NCBI RefSeq assembly: GCF_000406165.1
Contig: NZ_CM001977.1
Location: 1,140,644-1,204,643 of the forward strand
Origin: Dickeya zeae NCPPB 2538
GTDB taxonomy: Bacteria > Pseudomonadota > Gammaproteobacteria > Enterobacterales > Enterobacteriaceae
DNA: 64,000 nucleotides
Direction: 5' to 3'
Positions 1-8,069 of the stretch are shown piece by piece (the first letter of the stretch is position 1; every line of letters starts with the position of its first letter). Below the pieces are notes generated by a model. It was given only the letters and a program-made list of their open reading frames with translations. It was not told the DNA's origin and did not search any database. Position numbers and translations under genes: made by a program.

Positions 1-65
1 GAGGGCGACACTGGCCGTGGAACCCTCTGCCGCCGTCTTCTTCCTGATGATTAATATCGCTATGG
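1..65. other. Window edge, no gene called
   Basis: The first 65 bases contain no reading frame that I can tie to a gene. The only long open frame on the + strand runs into the antisense of ybaK and does not look like a protein end. This is probably the space downstream of ybaK. Confidence 0.3.
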
Positions 66-545
66 TCAGTCGTGTTTGGCTATGTCGGCAAACTGGGCCT
101 TCAGTACACTGGCCAGATCAGCCGCGGCCAGTTCGAGGTCTAATCCTCGTTTGCCACCTGAGACAAAAATGGTACTGAATTGCTGAGCACCTTCGTCGAT
201 TACCGTCGGCAACAGTTTTTTCTGCCCCAGCGGGCTGATACCCCCGACCAGGTAACCTGTCACCCGCTGGGCTATCTGTGGGTCTGCCATGTCGGCCTTT
301 TTAGCCGCCAGCGCTTTGGCCACTTTTTTCAGATCCAACTGACTGGCGACCGGGGTCACCGCGACAGCCAGCTGTTTGGCATCGCCGTTGAGCGACACCA
401 GCAGGGTTTTGTAAACCTGCTGTTTATCCAGCCCGAGTTTGCGGGCGGCTTCTTCACCAAAATTGGTTTCATCAGCATCATGATGGTAGCTATGAAGCGT
501 AAAGGTGATGTTTTGCTTCTCAAGCAGTTTGACTGCGGGTGTCAT
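66..545 (-). CDS. ybaK: Cys-tRNA(Pro)/Cys-tRNA(Cys) deacylase YbaK
   Basis: YbaK hydrolyses Cys-tRNA(Pro) formed by prolyl-tRNA synthetase errors, acting in trans as a cytoplasmic proofreading factor. The 159-residue product matches E. coli YbaK along its length (same length), including the conserved [13 protein letters not shown] segment and the [15 protein letters not shown] segment near the C-terminus. The ATG at 545 is chosen because it gives the E. coli N-terminus ([10 protein letters not shown]) and has AAGGA nine bases upstream. An in-frame TTG at 566 would overlap ybaP and is less likely. It lies 17 bases downstream of ybaP on the same strand, so the two probably form an operon. Family assignment is secure. 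Confidence 0.95.
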   Translation of the reverse strand: MTPAVKLLEKQNITFTLHSYHHDADETNFGEEAARKLGLDKQQVYKTLLVSLNGDAKQLAVAVTPVASQLDLKKVAKALAAKKADMADPQIAQRVTGYLVGGISPLGQKKLLPTVIDEGAQQFSTIFVSGGKRGLDLELAAADLASVLKAQFADIAKHD

Positions 546-562
546 AATGTACTGTCCTTGCT

Positions 563-1375
563 TCAAAAGGTGGCCGCATGGGCCTGTAACAAGTCGGGCA
601 GGTTATTTTCACCGTACAAATGCAGGGCGCCGACAGACACAACATAATTTCCCTGCGGCAGCGCGGCCAGTTGCTGTTGCCAGCGCTGATTGCGGTGATT
701 CATCAGCATTTCCGTTATTTCGTTGCTGAATGTGGACGGCACATTGTCCGCCCAGGTTGGTTTGTGATTGAGCCACCAACTGACCATCGTTTGCAACAGG
801 CGCGCGTTGGTATGCCAGTGGATAAGGGTGTCTTCCAAAAGAGGCAATCCACCCTGTGGTAATTGCAGCAACAAGTCGACCTGCTGTTGTTGGCCTTCCA
901 GCTCGATGATGTTCACCCCTCTGTCGCGGGCGGCGTTAATCAACTGGTAATCGACGCCATAATCCGGTCGCAAGCCTAACATCATCGCCTGGCGAGCCTG
1001 TAGCATCAGTGCGGCCTGCCAGGCGGGAACCCTATCAATACTGTCGTAGCTGAACGACAGTTCCCGGCATATCTGTTGCAAGCGCTCAAGTGTGGCGGCG
1101 TCCAGACGTTCTGCCAACGGGGGCTCTGCGCCAATCGGGTCAAACGGTGAGTCACTGCCAGAGATATCCGCTTCCACGATGAGCGCGGTGGCCTGTTCAA
1201 GGCGGCCCAATAATTCAGCGGGTAAGGGGAACATATCCACCGTACCCATGTGAATACTGCCCACCAGATGGAACTGGCGTTGGTTAACGATCTCGACATC
1301 CAGCGCCGGGTAACGGTAACCCGCAGGCGCGAGAAGGCCGAGAAACGTCGCAATCTGGCGTATCAGCCGTTTCAT
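563..1375 (-). CDS. ybaP: TraB/GumN family protein YbaP
   Basis: This 270-residue TraB/GumN-family protein resembles E. coli YbaP throughout. The family is related to Tiki-type metalloproteases, but the physiological role of YbaP is not established. The conserved motif HLVGSIHMG lies near residue 40, and [13 protein letters not shown] near the C-terminus supplies the second conserved histidine region. The ATG at 1375 is preceded by GGAGA at 7-base spacing and aligns with the start of the E. coli protein. An ATG 51 bases upstream would only add a poorly conserved leader. The short hydrophobic stretch near residues 5-20 could be a weak membrane anchor. It is first in a likely ybaP-ybaK operon. 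Confidence 0.9.
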   Translation of the reverse strand: MKRLIRQIATFLGLLAPAGYRYPALDVEIVNQRQFHLVGSIHMGTVDMFPLPAELLGRLEQATALIVEADISGSDSPFDPIGAEPPLAERLDAATLERLQQICRELSFSYDSIDRVPAWQAALMLQARQAMMLGLRPDYGVDYQLINAARDRGVNIIELEGQQQQVDLLLQLPQGGLPLLEDTLIHWHTNARLLQTMVSWWLNHKPTWADNVPSTFSNEITEMLMNHRNQRWQQQLAALPQGNYVVSVGALHLYGENNLPDLLQAHAATF

Positions 1376-1551
1376 ATCGACATCTCCGGTAGTGGCGGTT
1401 TCGGGTGTCATCTTGCGAACAGACATTATGCCGTCGCAATGAAGACCTCTCGTGCCGTCAGGTTCCCTATGCTAAACGGTTCACCCGGCAAGTTGTATCG
1501 CTAATTCGGCATGTCTGCTACGGTCGTGGTAAGAAAAAACGGTGTGAAAGC

Positions 1552-1596
1552 GGTGCGATGCAGTATATCGAGCGCGGTTCGATAGCACATCGCACC
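1552..1596 (-). terminator. Hairpin downstream of copA
   Basis: A nested inverted repeat begins 18 bases past the copA stop. The outer arms GGTGCGATG (1552-1560) and CATCGCACC (1588-1596) are perfect. The inner arms TATCGA (1566-1571) and TCGATA (1579-1584) also pair. On the - strand a run of six T follows about 12 bases further on, so a terminator is plausible but not textbook. Confidence 0.5.
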
Positions 1597-1613
1597 GAGA
1601 GAGGTGCCCCGAT

Positions 1614-4439
1614 TCAGCCATGTCCGGTTGGCGCGTCCGGGGGGGTAAAGCGCAGCAGCCGGTTGGCGTTGCTCACCACGGTAATCGACGAGAGCGCCAT
1701 CGCTGCGCCAGCGACGACCGGGTTTAGCAGGGTGTCCGTTAAGGGGTAGAGCACACCGGCGGCAATCGGAATACCAAGCGTGTTGTAGATAAACGCACCC
1801 AGCAGGTTCTGCTTCATGTTGCCCAGTGTCGCCCGGGAAAGTGCCAGCGCATCGGCAACACCGTGCAGACTATGGCGCATCAGCGTCATGGTCGCGGTTT
1901 CTACGGCGATATCGCTGCCACTGCCCATGGCGATTCCGACGTCGGCCTGTGCCAATGCTGGTGCATCGTTGATACCATCACCAATCATCGCCACCCGTTT
2001 CCCCTGCGATTGCAACTGGCGAATGGCGTCGGCTTTACCGTCCGGTAATACTCCGGCGATGACCTGATCAATACCCGCTTCACGGGCAATGGTCTGGGCT
2101 GTCGCTGCATTATCGCCCGTGAGCATCACCAGTTGATAACCCTGTTGATGTAACCGTTGCAGCGCACTCACGCTATCCTGACGCAGGGTGTCCTGCACGG
2201 AAAATAGCGCCACTATCTGGCCGTTAGCTGCCAGCAACACAGGGGTCATGCCATCTGTCGACTGTTTTTCCAGCCAGTAACGCGGCGAATTTTCACCGTC
2301 AGCCAGTGTGACCTGATGCTGTTCCAGCAACGCCGGGTTGCCGAGCAGCAGTGACGTGTCGCCTGCCTGGCCGCTGACGCCTAACCCCGGCAGGGTGCGA
2401 AATTGTGTCACGGTACTGAGTGGGATGCCATCAGCACGCTGAACTATCGCCTGCGCCAGTGGGTGATGAGCGCCTTGCTCCAGCGATGCAGCCCAGCTCA
2501 GTGCCTGAGATTCGCTGACACCACCGAATGTATGCAGGGCCACCACACGTGGCTTACCTTCTGTCAGGGTGCCGGTTTTATCGAACACCAGTACATCAAG
2601 CTGGCTGGCCTGCTGTAGTGCCTGCGCGTTTCGCACCAGTATGCCCAACTCGGCGGCTCGCCCGACGCCGGAGATTATCGACATCGGCGTTGCCAGCCCC
2701 AATGCGCAAGGACAGGCGATGATAAGCACGGTTGTCACGATCACCAGCGTGTACACGAGGTGGGGTTCCGGGCCGACAACATACCAGATAGCACCGCTCA
2801 ACAAGGCTATCGCCACCACAACCGGTACGAAGACAGCGGAAATCCGGTCAGCCAACTGGCCGATGGCGGGTTTACTGCTCTGTGCCTGACGCACCAGATG
2901 AATAATACGGGCCAGCGTGGTCTGGTTGCCGATAGCACCAGCGCGCAGGGTTGCACTCCCATCCTGTACCTGTGTTCCCGCGTGTACGTTATCACCGGCC
3001 GATTTCTGTTGCGGGAGTGCTTCGCCGGTGAGCATGGCTTCGTCAACCCACAACTCGCCTTGCTCCAGTTCACCATCTACCGGAATACGGTCGCCGGTGG
3101 TCAGGCGCAGCGTCATACCGGTTTGCACCTGCGAAAGCGGAATAACACGGTCACCTTGTGCGGTGACCAAACGGGCGGTGGGCGGCGTCAAATCCAGCAA
3201 TCGCTCCAGCGCCTGCGATGAGCGTTGACGTGCCCGTTGTTCCAGCGCGTGACCAAGATTGATCAAACCGATGATCATGGCGCTGGCTTCGTAGTAAAGA
3301 TGACGAGCTTCCATCGGGAAGGCAGTCGGCCACAGGTTGACCGTAATGGAGTAAAGCCAGGCTGCACCGGTACCGAGTGCCACCAGGGTATCCATGGTCG
3401 CGCCGCCGTTCATCAGGCTACGCCAGGCATTGCGATAGAAATGCCCGCCAGCGGCGATCATGACCGCCAGCGTCAACACCCCAACCAGTAACCACCCGGT
3501 ACGATTGTGGTCGGTGAGCATCATGTTATCGCCGATCATGCCCCAAACCATCAGTGGAATACCGAGTGCCAGGCCGAGAGCGGCCTGCCAGCGAAAACGC
3601 CGCACCGCCTGACGCGATGTGTGCTCTTGCCGGGCGCGCCGCTCGGCTTCATCAAGGATGATTTCCGCACCGTAGCCAGCGTTTTGTACCGCATCGATCA
3701 GCGCCTGATGCGCTACGCTGCCGCTGACCAGTGCGCTGCGTTCGGCCAGATTGACGTGTGCCTGTGTTACGCCGGGAACCCGTTGCAGCGCTGACTGTAC
3801 CCGGCTGACGCAACTGGCGCAGCTCATACCGCTTAATAACAACTGGACCGTATTGTCATCACTCGCGACGAGGTTGTCGGCTGGCGCGACGCCAGCCGGT
3901 AGCGAGTGGGCCGTGCTCAGGTCGACAACGGCACCTGTATCGATAGCGTCGGTGTTTGCCGGAACAGAGGTAAAAGCCGCTGACAGCCTGTCCGGCGAGG
4001 TGGCGTCGAATGTCAGCGGCTCAGATTTTGGGTGGTGGCTCTCCGCTGCCAGCGTGGCATGGAAACCGGCCTGCTCAATGGCAGCTACCAGCGTTTGCGG
4101 GTCGGCATCACCATAAACTGCCGCCTGTTGCAGGGTAATGTCCGCTGCGGCGACACCCGGTACCGCTTCCAGCGCTTTACGGGTTGATGCCACGCAATGC
4201 TGGCAATTGAGGCCGGAGAGTTGCAGGGTAGCATTGGGGATGGCTGGGCTGGCTTCATAACCGGCTTCTTCGATGGCGGTTATCAGTGTTTGGGGATCCG
4301 CATCACCGGTAACGTTGGCGTGTTTCAGTGATATATCAACCTGTTCCACATCCGGCCGGGACTCCAGGGCTTTTTTTACCCTGCCGACGCAGTGTTCACA
4401 GGATAATCCCTGTAATGAAAGACGTATGGTTTGCGACAT
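1614..4439 (-). CDS. copA: Cu(I)-exporting P1B-type ATPase CopA (three HMA domains)
   Basis: CopA pumps cytoplasmic Cu(I) across the inner membrane. The 941-residue product has three N-terminal heavy-metal-associated domains with CxxC pairs at C14/C17, C79/C82 and C207/C210, then the P-type ATPase core: transmembrane CPC at C576-P-C578, phosphorylated D620 in DKTGT, an HP motif (GAHHPLA), and [12 protein letters not shown]. coli CopA has 834 residues and two such domains, so the extra domain accounts for most of the added length. A candidate -1 frameshift site lies at codons 136-138, between domains 2 and 3. The gene is divergent from cueR with a CueR-type promoter between them. The start matches the E. 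coli N-terminus MSQTI. Confidence 0.97.
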   Translation of the reverse strand: MSQTIRLSLQGLSCEHCVGRVKKALESRPDVEQVDISLKHANVTGDADPQTLITAIEEAGYEASPAIPNATLQLSGLNCQHCVASTRKALEAVPGVAAADITLQQAAVYGDADPQTLVAAIEQAGFHATLAAESHHPKSEPLTFDATSPDRLSAAFTSVPANTDAIDTGAVVDLSTAHSLPAGVAPADNLVASDDNTVQLLLSGMSCASCVSRVQSALQRVPGVTQAHVNLAERSALVSGSVAHQALIDAVQNAGYGAEIILDEAERRARQEHTSRQAVRRFRWQAALGLALGIPLMVWGMIGDNMMLTDHNRTGWLLVGVLTLAVMIAAGGHFYRNAWRSLMNGGATMDTLVALGTGAAWLYSITVNLWPTAFPMEARHLYYEASAMIIGLINLGHALEQRARQRSSQALERLLDLTPPTARLVTAQGDRVIPLSQVQTGMTLRLTTGDRIPVDGELEQGELWVDEAMLTGEALPQQKSAGDNVHAGTQVQDGSATLRAGAIGNQTTLARIIHLVRQAQSSKPAIGQLADRISAVFVPVVVAIALLSGAIWYVVGPEPHLVYTLVIVTTVLIIACPCALGLATPMSIISGVGRAAELGILVRNAQALQQASQLDVLVFDKTGTLTEGKPRVVALHTFGGVSESQALSWAASLEQGAHHPLAQAIVQRADGIPLSTVTQFRTLPGLGVSGQAGDTSLLLGNPALLEQHQVTLADGENSPRYWLEKQSTDGMTPVLLAANGQIVALFSVQDTLRQDSVSALQRLHQQGYQLVMLTGDNAATAQTIAREAGIDQVIAGVLPDGKADAIRQLQSQGKRVAMIGDGINDAPALAQADVGIAMGSGSDIAVETATMTLMRHSLHGVADALALSRATLGNMKQNLLGAFIYNTLGIPIAAGVLYPLTDTLLNPVVAGAAMALSSITVVSNANRLLRFTPPDAPTGHG
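3958..4032 (-). other. Candidate programmed -1 frameshift signal in copA
   Basis: Reading the mRNA strand, the slippery heptamer C CCA AAA (4032-4026) is in the correct phase (codons H136-P137-K138). Four bases later comes a perfect 11-bp stem, AGCCGCTGACA (4021-4011) with TGTCAGCGGCT (3985-3975). The loop segment GCCGGA (3996-3991) is complementary to TCCGGC (3963-3958) beyond the stem, giving an H-type pseudoknot. After slipping, the -1 frame reads one Ile codon and then TGA (4023-4021). The product would be a 139-residue protein of two HMA domains. E. coli copA is known to use such a signal to make the chaperone CopA(Z). Use of the site here is inferred. Confidence 0.75.
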
Positions 4440-4522
4440 AATAATATTCCTCGGTGATCACAGCAGACTGTCAAAGGCATTGACCGCCGTCGTGATTTTG
4501 ATTAGTTCTAAGCACTACCTGA

Positions 4523-4553
4523 AGCGTAAACCTTCCAGCAAGGGAAGGGTCAA
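4523..4553 (-). promoter_or_regulatory. CueR-type copA promoter
   Basis: On the copA strand, -35 TTGACC (4553-4548) and -10 TACGCT (4528-4523) are separated by 19 bp, the long spacer typical of MerR-family activated promoters. The spacer holds a 21-bp near-palindrome (4530-4550, ACCTTCC arm and GGAAGGGT arm) that closely resembles the E. coli CueR site at copA. It sits between divergent copA and cueR. Confidence 0.87.
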
Positions 4554-4562
4554 GGGGGAATC

Positions 4563-4994
4563 ATGAATATCAGTGATGTGGCGAAAAAAACCGGACTGAC
4601 CAGCAAGACTATCCGTTTCTATGAAGAAAAGGGACTGATGACGGCGCCGCTGCGATGCGAAAATGGTTACCGCAGTTATGATCTTCACCATATCGAAGAG
4701 CTAACGCTGTTGCGTCAGGCGCGTCAGGTGGGGTTCACGCTGGAGGAGTGTCGTGAACTGGTCACCTTGTTCAATGATCCGATGCGGCACAGTGCCGATG
4801 TGAAAGCCCGCACATTACAGAAAGTGCAGGATATCGAGCAGCAGATAGAAGAGCTTAAGTCGATGCGTCAGCGTTTACTAACGTTGGCAGAGTCCTGCCC
4901 CGGTGACAGTAGCGCAGAATGCCCGATCATTACCCAACTGGCAGGGTGCTGCCATACTGGCGCAGGTGGGCAGGGTAAGCACCCACAGCCTTAG
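4563..4994 (+). CDS. cueR: Copper-responsive MerR-family activator CueR
   Basis: CueR senses cytoplasmic Cu(I) and activates copA by unwinding its 19-bp-spacer promoter. The 143-residue protein has the N-terminal MerR winged helix ([19 protein letters not shown]), a central coiled-coil dimerisation helix (about residues 80-110), and the metal loop with C112 and C120 at exactly the E. coli positions, followed by the CCH cluster at C129-C130-H131. GGGGG precedes the ATG by four bases. The stop lies only 16 bp from the convergent stop of ybbJ with no obvious terminator between them. Confidence 0.95.
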   Translation: MNISDVAKKTGLTSKTIRFYEEKGLMTAPLRCENGYRSYDLHHIEELTLLRQARQVGFTLEECRELVTLFNDPMRHSADVKARTLQKVQDIEQQIEELKSMRQRLLTLAESCPGDSSAECPIITQLAGCCHTGAGGQGKHPQP

Positions 4995-5010
4995 AATCTA
5001 TCCCATGATA

Positions 5011-5460
5011 TTACGCACGCGGCTTGACCTGTAGCGTAATGCCTTCCACGGCGGTGACTTCCACCACGGTGCCAGCAGGCAGGTCTTGCTCCGCCTGGAT
5101 GCGCCAACTGCTGTCGCCAATGTTGATGCGACCAAAGCCGTTAACCAGCGGTTCGCTCAACGTGGTATGCAGGCCAATTAACTGCTGCCCACGCTGATTG
5201 AGCACCGGAGAGGGCTGTTTTTCAAGGCGGCGACGTAACCACTGCCACCATGATAACGCGGCAATCACTGTGAGTACGGCAAAGGCGGTAGATTGCCAGG
5301 CCCAGTCCAGCGGTAATAGCCAGGCAAGAATGCCGGTGAGCAGTGCCGCGACACCGCTCCACAGCAAGTAACCGGCGGCACCCAGCATTTCAGCCGCCAG
5401 CAGCAACCCGCCGAGCGATAACCAGAACCAGTGGGCGTTTTCCAACACCAGCGCCATCAT
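5011..5460 (-). CDS. ybbJ: NfeD-family membrane protein YbbJ
   Basis: This 149-residue NfeD-like protein has three to four N-terminal transmembrane segments (roughly residues 8-75) followed by a soluble OB-fold domain (about 85-149, with NQRGQQLIG and [10 protein letters not shown]). NfeD proteins partner with SPFH/stomatin proteins, and here the gene follows qmcA after a 2-base gap, so the two are certainly co-transcribed. The first of two adjacent ATGs is used, with GGAGA eight bases upstream. In E. coli, YbbJ and QmcA have been linked to membrane protein quality control. The exact role is unsettled. Confidence 0.92.
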   Translation of the reverse strand: MMALVLENAHWFWLSLGGLLLAAEMLGAAGYLLWSGVAALLTGILAWLLPLDWAWQSTAFAVLTVIAALSWWQWLRRRLEKQPSPVLNQRGQQLIGLHTTLSEPLVNGFGRINIGDSSWRIQAEQDLPAGTVVEVTAVEGITLQVKPRA

Positions 5461-5462
5461 GA

Positions 5463-6377
5463 CTATTTTCTCCGGTCTGCCTGACTCTCTTTGATAAGTT
5501 CACTGATGCCGCCAATGGTGCCCATCAGGTTGCTGGCGTCTAATGGCATCATGATCACTTTGCTGTTGTTGGCAGACCCGATGGTTTGCAGCGCGTCGGT
5601 ATATTTCTGCGCCACGAAGTAATTGATTGCCTGGATGTTGCCTGCGGCAATGGCTTCAGACACCATTTGGGTGGCGCGGGCTTCCGCTTCTGCTGCACGT
5701 TCCCGCGCTTCGGCTTCGAGAAAGGCGGATTGACGCTCCCCCTCGGCTTTGAGAATTTGCGCCTGTTTTTCCCCTTCGGCTTTCAGTATCGCGGCCTGTC
5801 GCACCCCTTCCGCTTCCAGAATATCGGCGCGTTTGGTTCGCTCTGCTTTCATCTGAGCATTCATCGAGGCAATCAACTCAGCTGGCGGGCGCACGTCACG
5901 AATTTCGATGCGGGTAACTTTGATACCCCAGGGGTTAGTGGCTTCGTCAACGATATGCAACAACCGGGTGTTGATACTGTCGCGCTGCGATAGCATTTCA
6001 TCGAGCTCCATCGAACCGAGCACAGTACGAATGTTGGTCATGGTCAGGTTGATGATGGCCAGTTCCAGATTACTGACTTCATAGGCGGCGCGGGAAGCAT
6101 CTACCACCTGAATAAAGCAGACGGCGTCGATGGTAACGTTGGCGTTATCCTTGGAGATGATTTCCTGCGATGGGATGTCCAGCACCTGCTCCATCATATT
6201 AATTTTGCGGCCGATTCTGTCCATAAACGGCACCATCAGGTTCAGGCCGGGCATCAGCGTGCGGGTATAGCGGCCAAAGCGCTCCACTGTCCACTGATAG
6301 CCTTGCGGTACGATTTTGATACCAGACCAGACGATCACCAGCGCAACGACAATCAGAACCGGGATAAAGGTCAGCAT
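5463..6377 (-). CDS. qmcA: SPFH/stomatin-family membrane protein QmcA
   Basis: QmcA is an inner-membrane SPFH protein that forms large oligomers and is functionally linked to the protease FtsH. The 304 residues start with a single transmembrane segment (about 2-18), then the SPFH core ([16 protein letters not shown] onward), then a charged helical region (about 185-240) with repeated ILxAEGxxQ units and an alanine/glutamate-rich coiled coil. A small hydrophobic C-terminal region follows. GGAGA lies nine bases before the ATG. It forms an operon with ybbJ. In E. coli the neighbours would be ybbL-ybbM, but here yfaE lies upstream, marking a synteny junction. Confidence 0.95.
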   Translation of the reverse strand: MLTFIPVLIVVALVIVWSGIKIVPQGYQWTVERFGRYTRTLMPGLNLMVPFMDRIGRKINMMEQVLDIPSQEIISKDNANVTIDAVCFIQVVDASRAAYEVSNLELAIINLTMTNIRTVLGSMELDEMLSQRDSINTRLLHIVDEATNPWGIKVTRIEIRDVRPPAELIASMNAQMKAERTKRADILEAEGVRQAAILKAEGEKQAQILKAEGERQSAFLEAEARERAAEAEARATQMVSEAIAAGNIQAINYFVAQKYTDALQTIGSANNSKVIMMPLDASNLMGTIGGISELIKESQADRRK

Positions 6378-6471
6378 GTGCTCTGTTCTCCGTGGGTTTC
6401 TCCTGTGGAAAGTGTAACGCAGGATAGCCTAACTGGCGTAGTAAAGTTACGGGTGAACAAGGGATTATGCG

Positions 6472-6492
6472 AGCCTGCCTGTAAAGCAGGCT
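6472..6492 (-). terminator. Weak hairpin after yfaE
   Basis: The perfect 7-bp arms AGCCTGC and GCAGGCT enclose a 7-base loop, 18 bases past the yfaE stop. No T-run follows on either strand, so termination of the nrdAB-yfaE transcript here is only a possibility. Confidence 0.35.
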
Positions 6493-6510
6493 GCAAGAGC
6501 AAAACACCGA

Positions 6511-6771
6511 TTACATATCCAGTTCGATGTCATCTACTGGCATACAACAGCAGGGTAGAATTTCGTCCCGTTGCAGGCAGGCAAGCGGTGTTTCCCGGTA
6601 GGCGACTTTGCCTTTGGTGAGACGTAGTCGGCAGGAGCCGCAATAACCAGAACGACACTGGTACTCGACCGGCACACGCTGGGATTCGAGCGCTTCCAAC
6701 AAAGTGGCGTGTTCGTCAGAGCAAAGCAACTGCGCCCCTGACAGGCGCAGTGTAATGGTGGGAGCCGTCAT
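6511..6771 (-). CDS. yfaE: 2Fe-2S ferredoxin YfaE (NrdB cofactor maintenance)
   Basis: YfaE is a small 2Fe-2S ferredoxin that supplies electrons to rebuild the diferric-tyrosyl radical cofactor of NrdB. The 86-residue product has C39, C44 and C47 (CRSGYCGSC) and a CCC cluster at 74-76 that supplies the fourth ligand, the plant-type ferredoxin pattern. It starts five bases after the nrdB stop, so it is the last gene of nrdA-nrdB-yfaE, the same arrangement as in E. coli. The ribosome site is weak, which fits translational coupling to nrdB. Confidence 0.93.
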   Translation of the reverse strand: MTAPTITLRLSGAQLLCSDEHATLLEALESQRVPVEYQCRSGYCGSCRLRLTKGKVAYRETPLACLQRDEILPCCCMPVDDIELDM

Positions 6772-6776
6772 CGTGA

Positions 6777-7907
6777 TTACAGTTGGAAGTCGCTAAGGTC
6801 GTCGGTGTTGATTTCTGAGTCAATCTGGCCGACCAAATAGGAGCTGACTTCCACTTCCTGCGGTGCCACCTGCACGTTATCCGACACCAGCCAGGCATTG
6901 ATCCACGGAATGGGGTTGGTGCGGGTTTCAAATGGCAACGGTAGACCAACTGCCTGCATGCGGATGTTGGTGATGTATTCAACATACTGGCACAGGATGT
7001 CCTTGTTCAGGCCGATCATCGAGCCGTCGCGGAACAGGTATTCCGCCCACTCTTTTTCCTGTTGTGCCGCCAGCACGAACAGATCGTAGCATTGCTGCTG
7101 GCACTCTTCCGCGACCTTGGCCATTTCCGGGTCGTCCTGGCCTGCGCGCATCAGGTTGAGCATGTGCTGGGTGCCAGTGAGGTGCAATGCTTCATCGCGG
7201 GCGATCAGCTTGATGATTTTGGCGTTGCCTTCCATCAGTTCGCGCTCGGCGAAGGCGAAAGAGCAGGCGAAGCTAACGTAGAAACGAATGGCTTCCAGCG
7301 CGTTAACGCTCATCAGGCACAGATAGAGTTTTTTCTTCAACTCGTAGAGGTTGACGGTCACGGTCTTGCCGTTGACCTGATGGGTACCTTCTCCCAGCAG
7401 ATGGTAGTAGCTGGTCAGCTCAATCAGCTCATCGTAGAAGCCGGAGATGTCTTTAGCCCGTTTGAGGATTTCCTCATTGGTGACGATGTCGTCAAACACT
7501 ATCGACGGATCGTTGACGATATTCCGAATAATGTGGGTATAGGAACGGGAGTGAATCGTTTCCGAGAACGCCCAGGTTTCCACCCAGGTTTCCAGTTCCG
7601 GGATGGAAATGAGCGGCAGCAAGGCGACGTTAGGACTGCGGCCCTGAATGGAATCCAGCAAGGTCTGGTATTTCAGGTTGCTGATAAAAATGTGTTTCTC
7701 GTGTTCTGGTAGCGCCTGATAGTCGATACGGTCGCGGGAAACGTCTACCTCTTCCGGGCGCCAGAAGAAGGACAGCTGTTTTTCGATCAGCTTTTCGAAA
7801 ATGTCATATTTCTGCTGATCGTAGCGCGCCACATTAACCGGCTGGCCGAAAAACATCGGCTCCAGCAACTGATCGTTTTTATTCTGTGAAAAAGTGGTAT
7901 AAGCCAT
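6777..7907 (-). CDS. nrdB: Class Ia ribonucleoside-diphosphate reductase beta subunit NrdB
   Basis: NrdB houses the diferric-tyrosyl radical that starts ribonucleotide reduction in NrdA. The 376-residue protein is almost identical to E. coli NrdB (same length). Iron ligands and radical tyrosine are visible: D85, E116, H119 and Y123 ([12 protein letters not shown], counting Met), plus the later E and EALH motif ([10 protein letters not shown]). The C-terminal tail [13 protein letters not shown] is the NrdA-binding peptide. The ATG at 7907 gives the conserved MAYTTFSQ start with GGAGA upstream. A start five codons earlier is unsupported. Confidence 0.98.
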   Translation of the reverse strand: MAYTTFSQNKNDQLLEPMFFGQPVNVARYDQQKYDIFEKLIEKQLSFFWRPEEVDVSRDRIDYQALPEHEKHIFISNLKYQTLLDSIQGRSPNVALLPLISIPELETWVETWAFSETIHSRSYTHIIRNIVNDPSIVFDDIVTNEEILKRAKDISGFYDELIELTSYYHLLGEGTHQVNGKTVTVNLYELKKKLYLCLMSVNALEAIRFYVSFACSFAFAERELMEGNAKIIKLIARDEALHLTGTQHMLNLMRAGQDDPEMAKVAEECQQQCYDLFVLAAQQEKEWAEYLFRDGSMIGLNKDILCQYVEYITNIRMQAVGLPLPFETRTNPIPWINAWLVSDNVQVAPQEVEVSSYLVGQIDSEINTDDLSDFQL

Positions 7908-8033
7908 GGTCTCTCCAAACAAGCCAACAGCGCGGCCCGAGGGCGGCGCTGTTAAACCTCTGTAACCCGAGCGGGCTATGTCGCCGCTACCCTGTCAGGC
8001 TAACCGCGACGAGATGAGGAAGTCGTCATTGCG

Positions 8034-8059
8034 GGGGGAACCGCCAGTGCGGCTCCCCC
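8034..8059 (-). other. Stable stem-loop between nrdA and nrdB
   Basis: On the - strand, GGGGGAGCCGC pairs with GCGGTTCCCCC across a 4-base loop (11 bp including one G-U pair), 11 bases past the nrdA stop. There is no T-run. It could stabilise the upstream mRNA or attenuate transcription so that nrdA and nrdB differ in level. E. coli also has a sizeable nrdA-nrdB gap. Confidence 0.5.
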
Positions 8060-8069
8060 AGCGCCGTGC

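Noticed and set aside
1250..1749. Open frames between ybaP and copA on the + strand
   Set aside because: They are antisense to the ends of known genes or contain the copA terminator. No start signals are seen.
4229..4240. Possible slippery CCCCAAT at the end of the first CopA metal-binding domain
   Set aside because: The A-site codon AAT cannot re-pair after a -1 slip, no stem follows at the right distance, and the -1 frame stays open for about 20 codons. The site after domain 2 fits far better.
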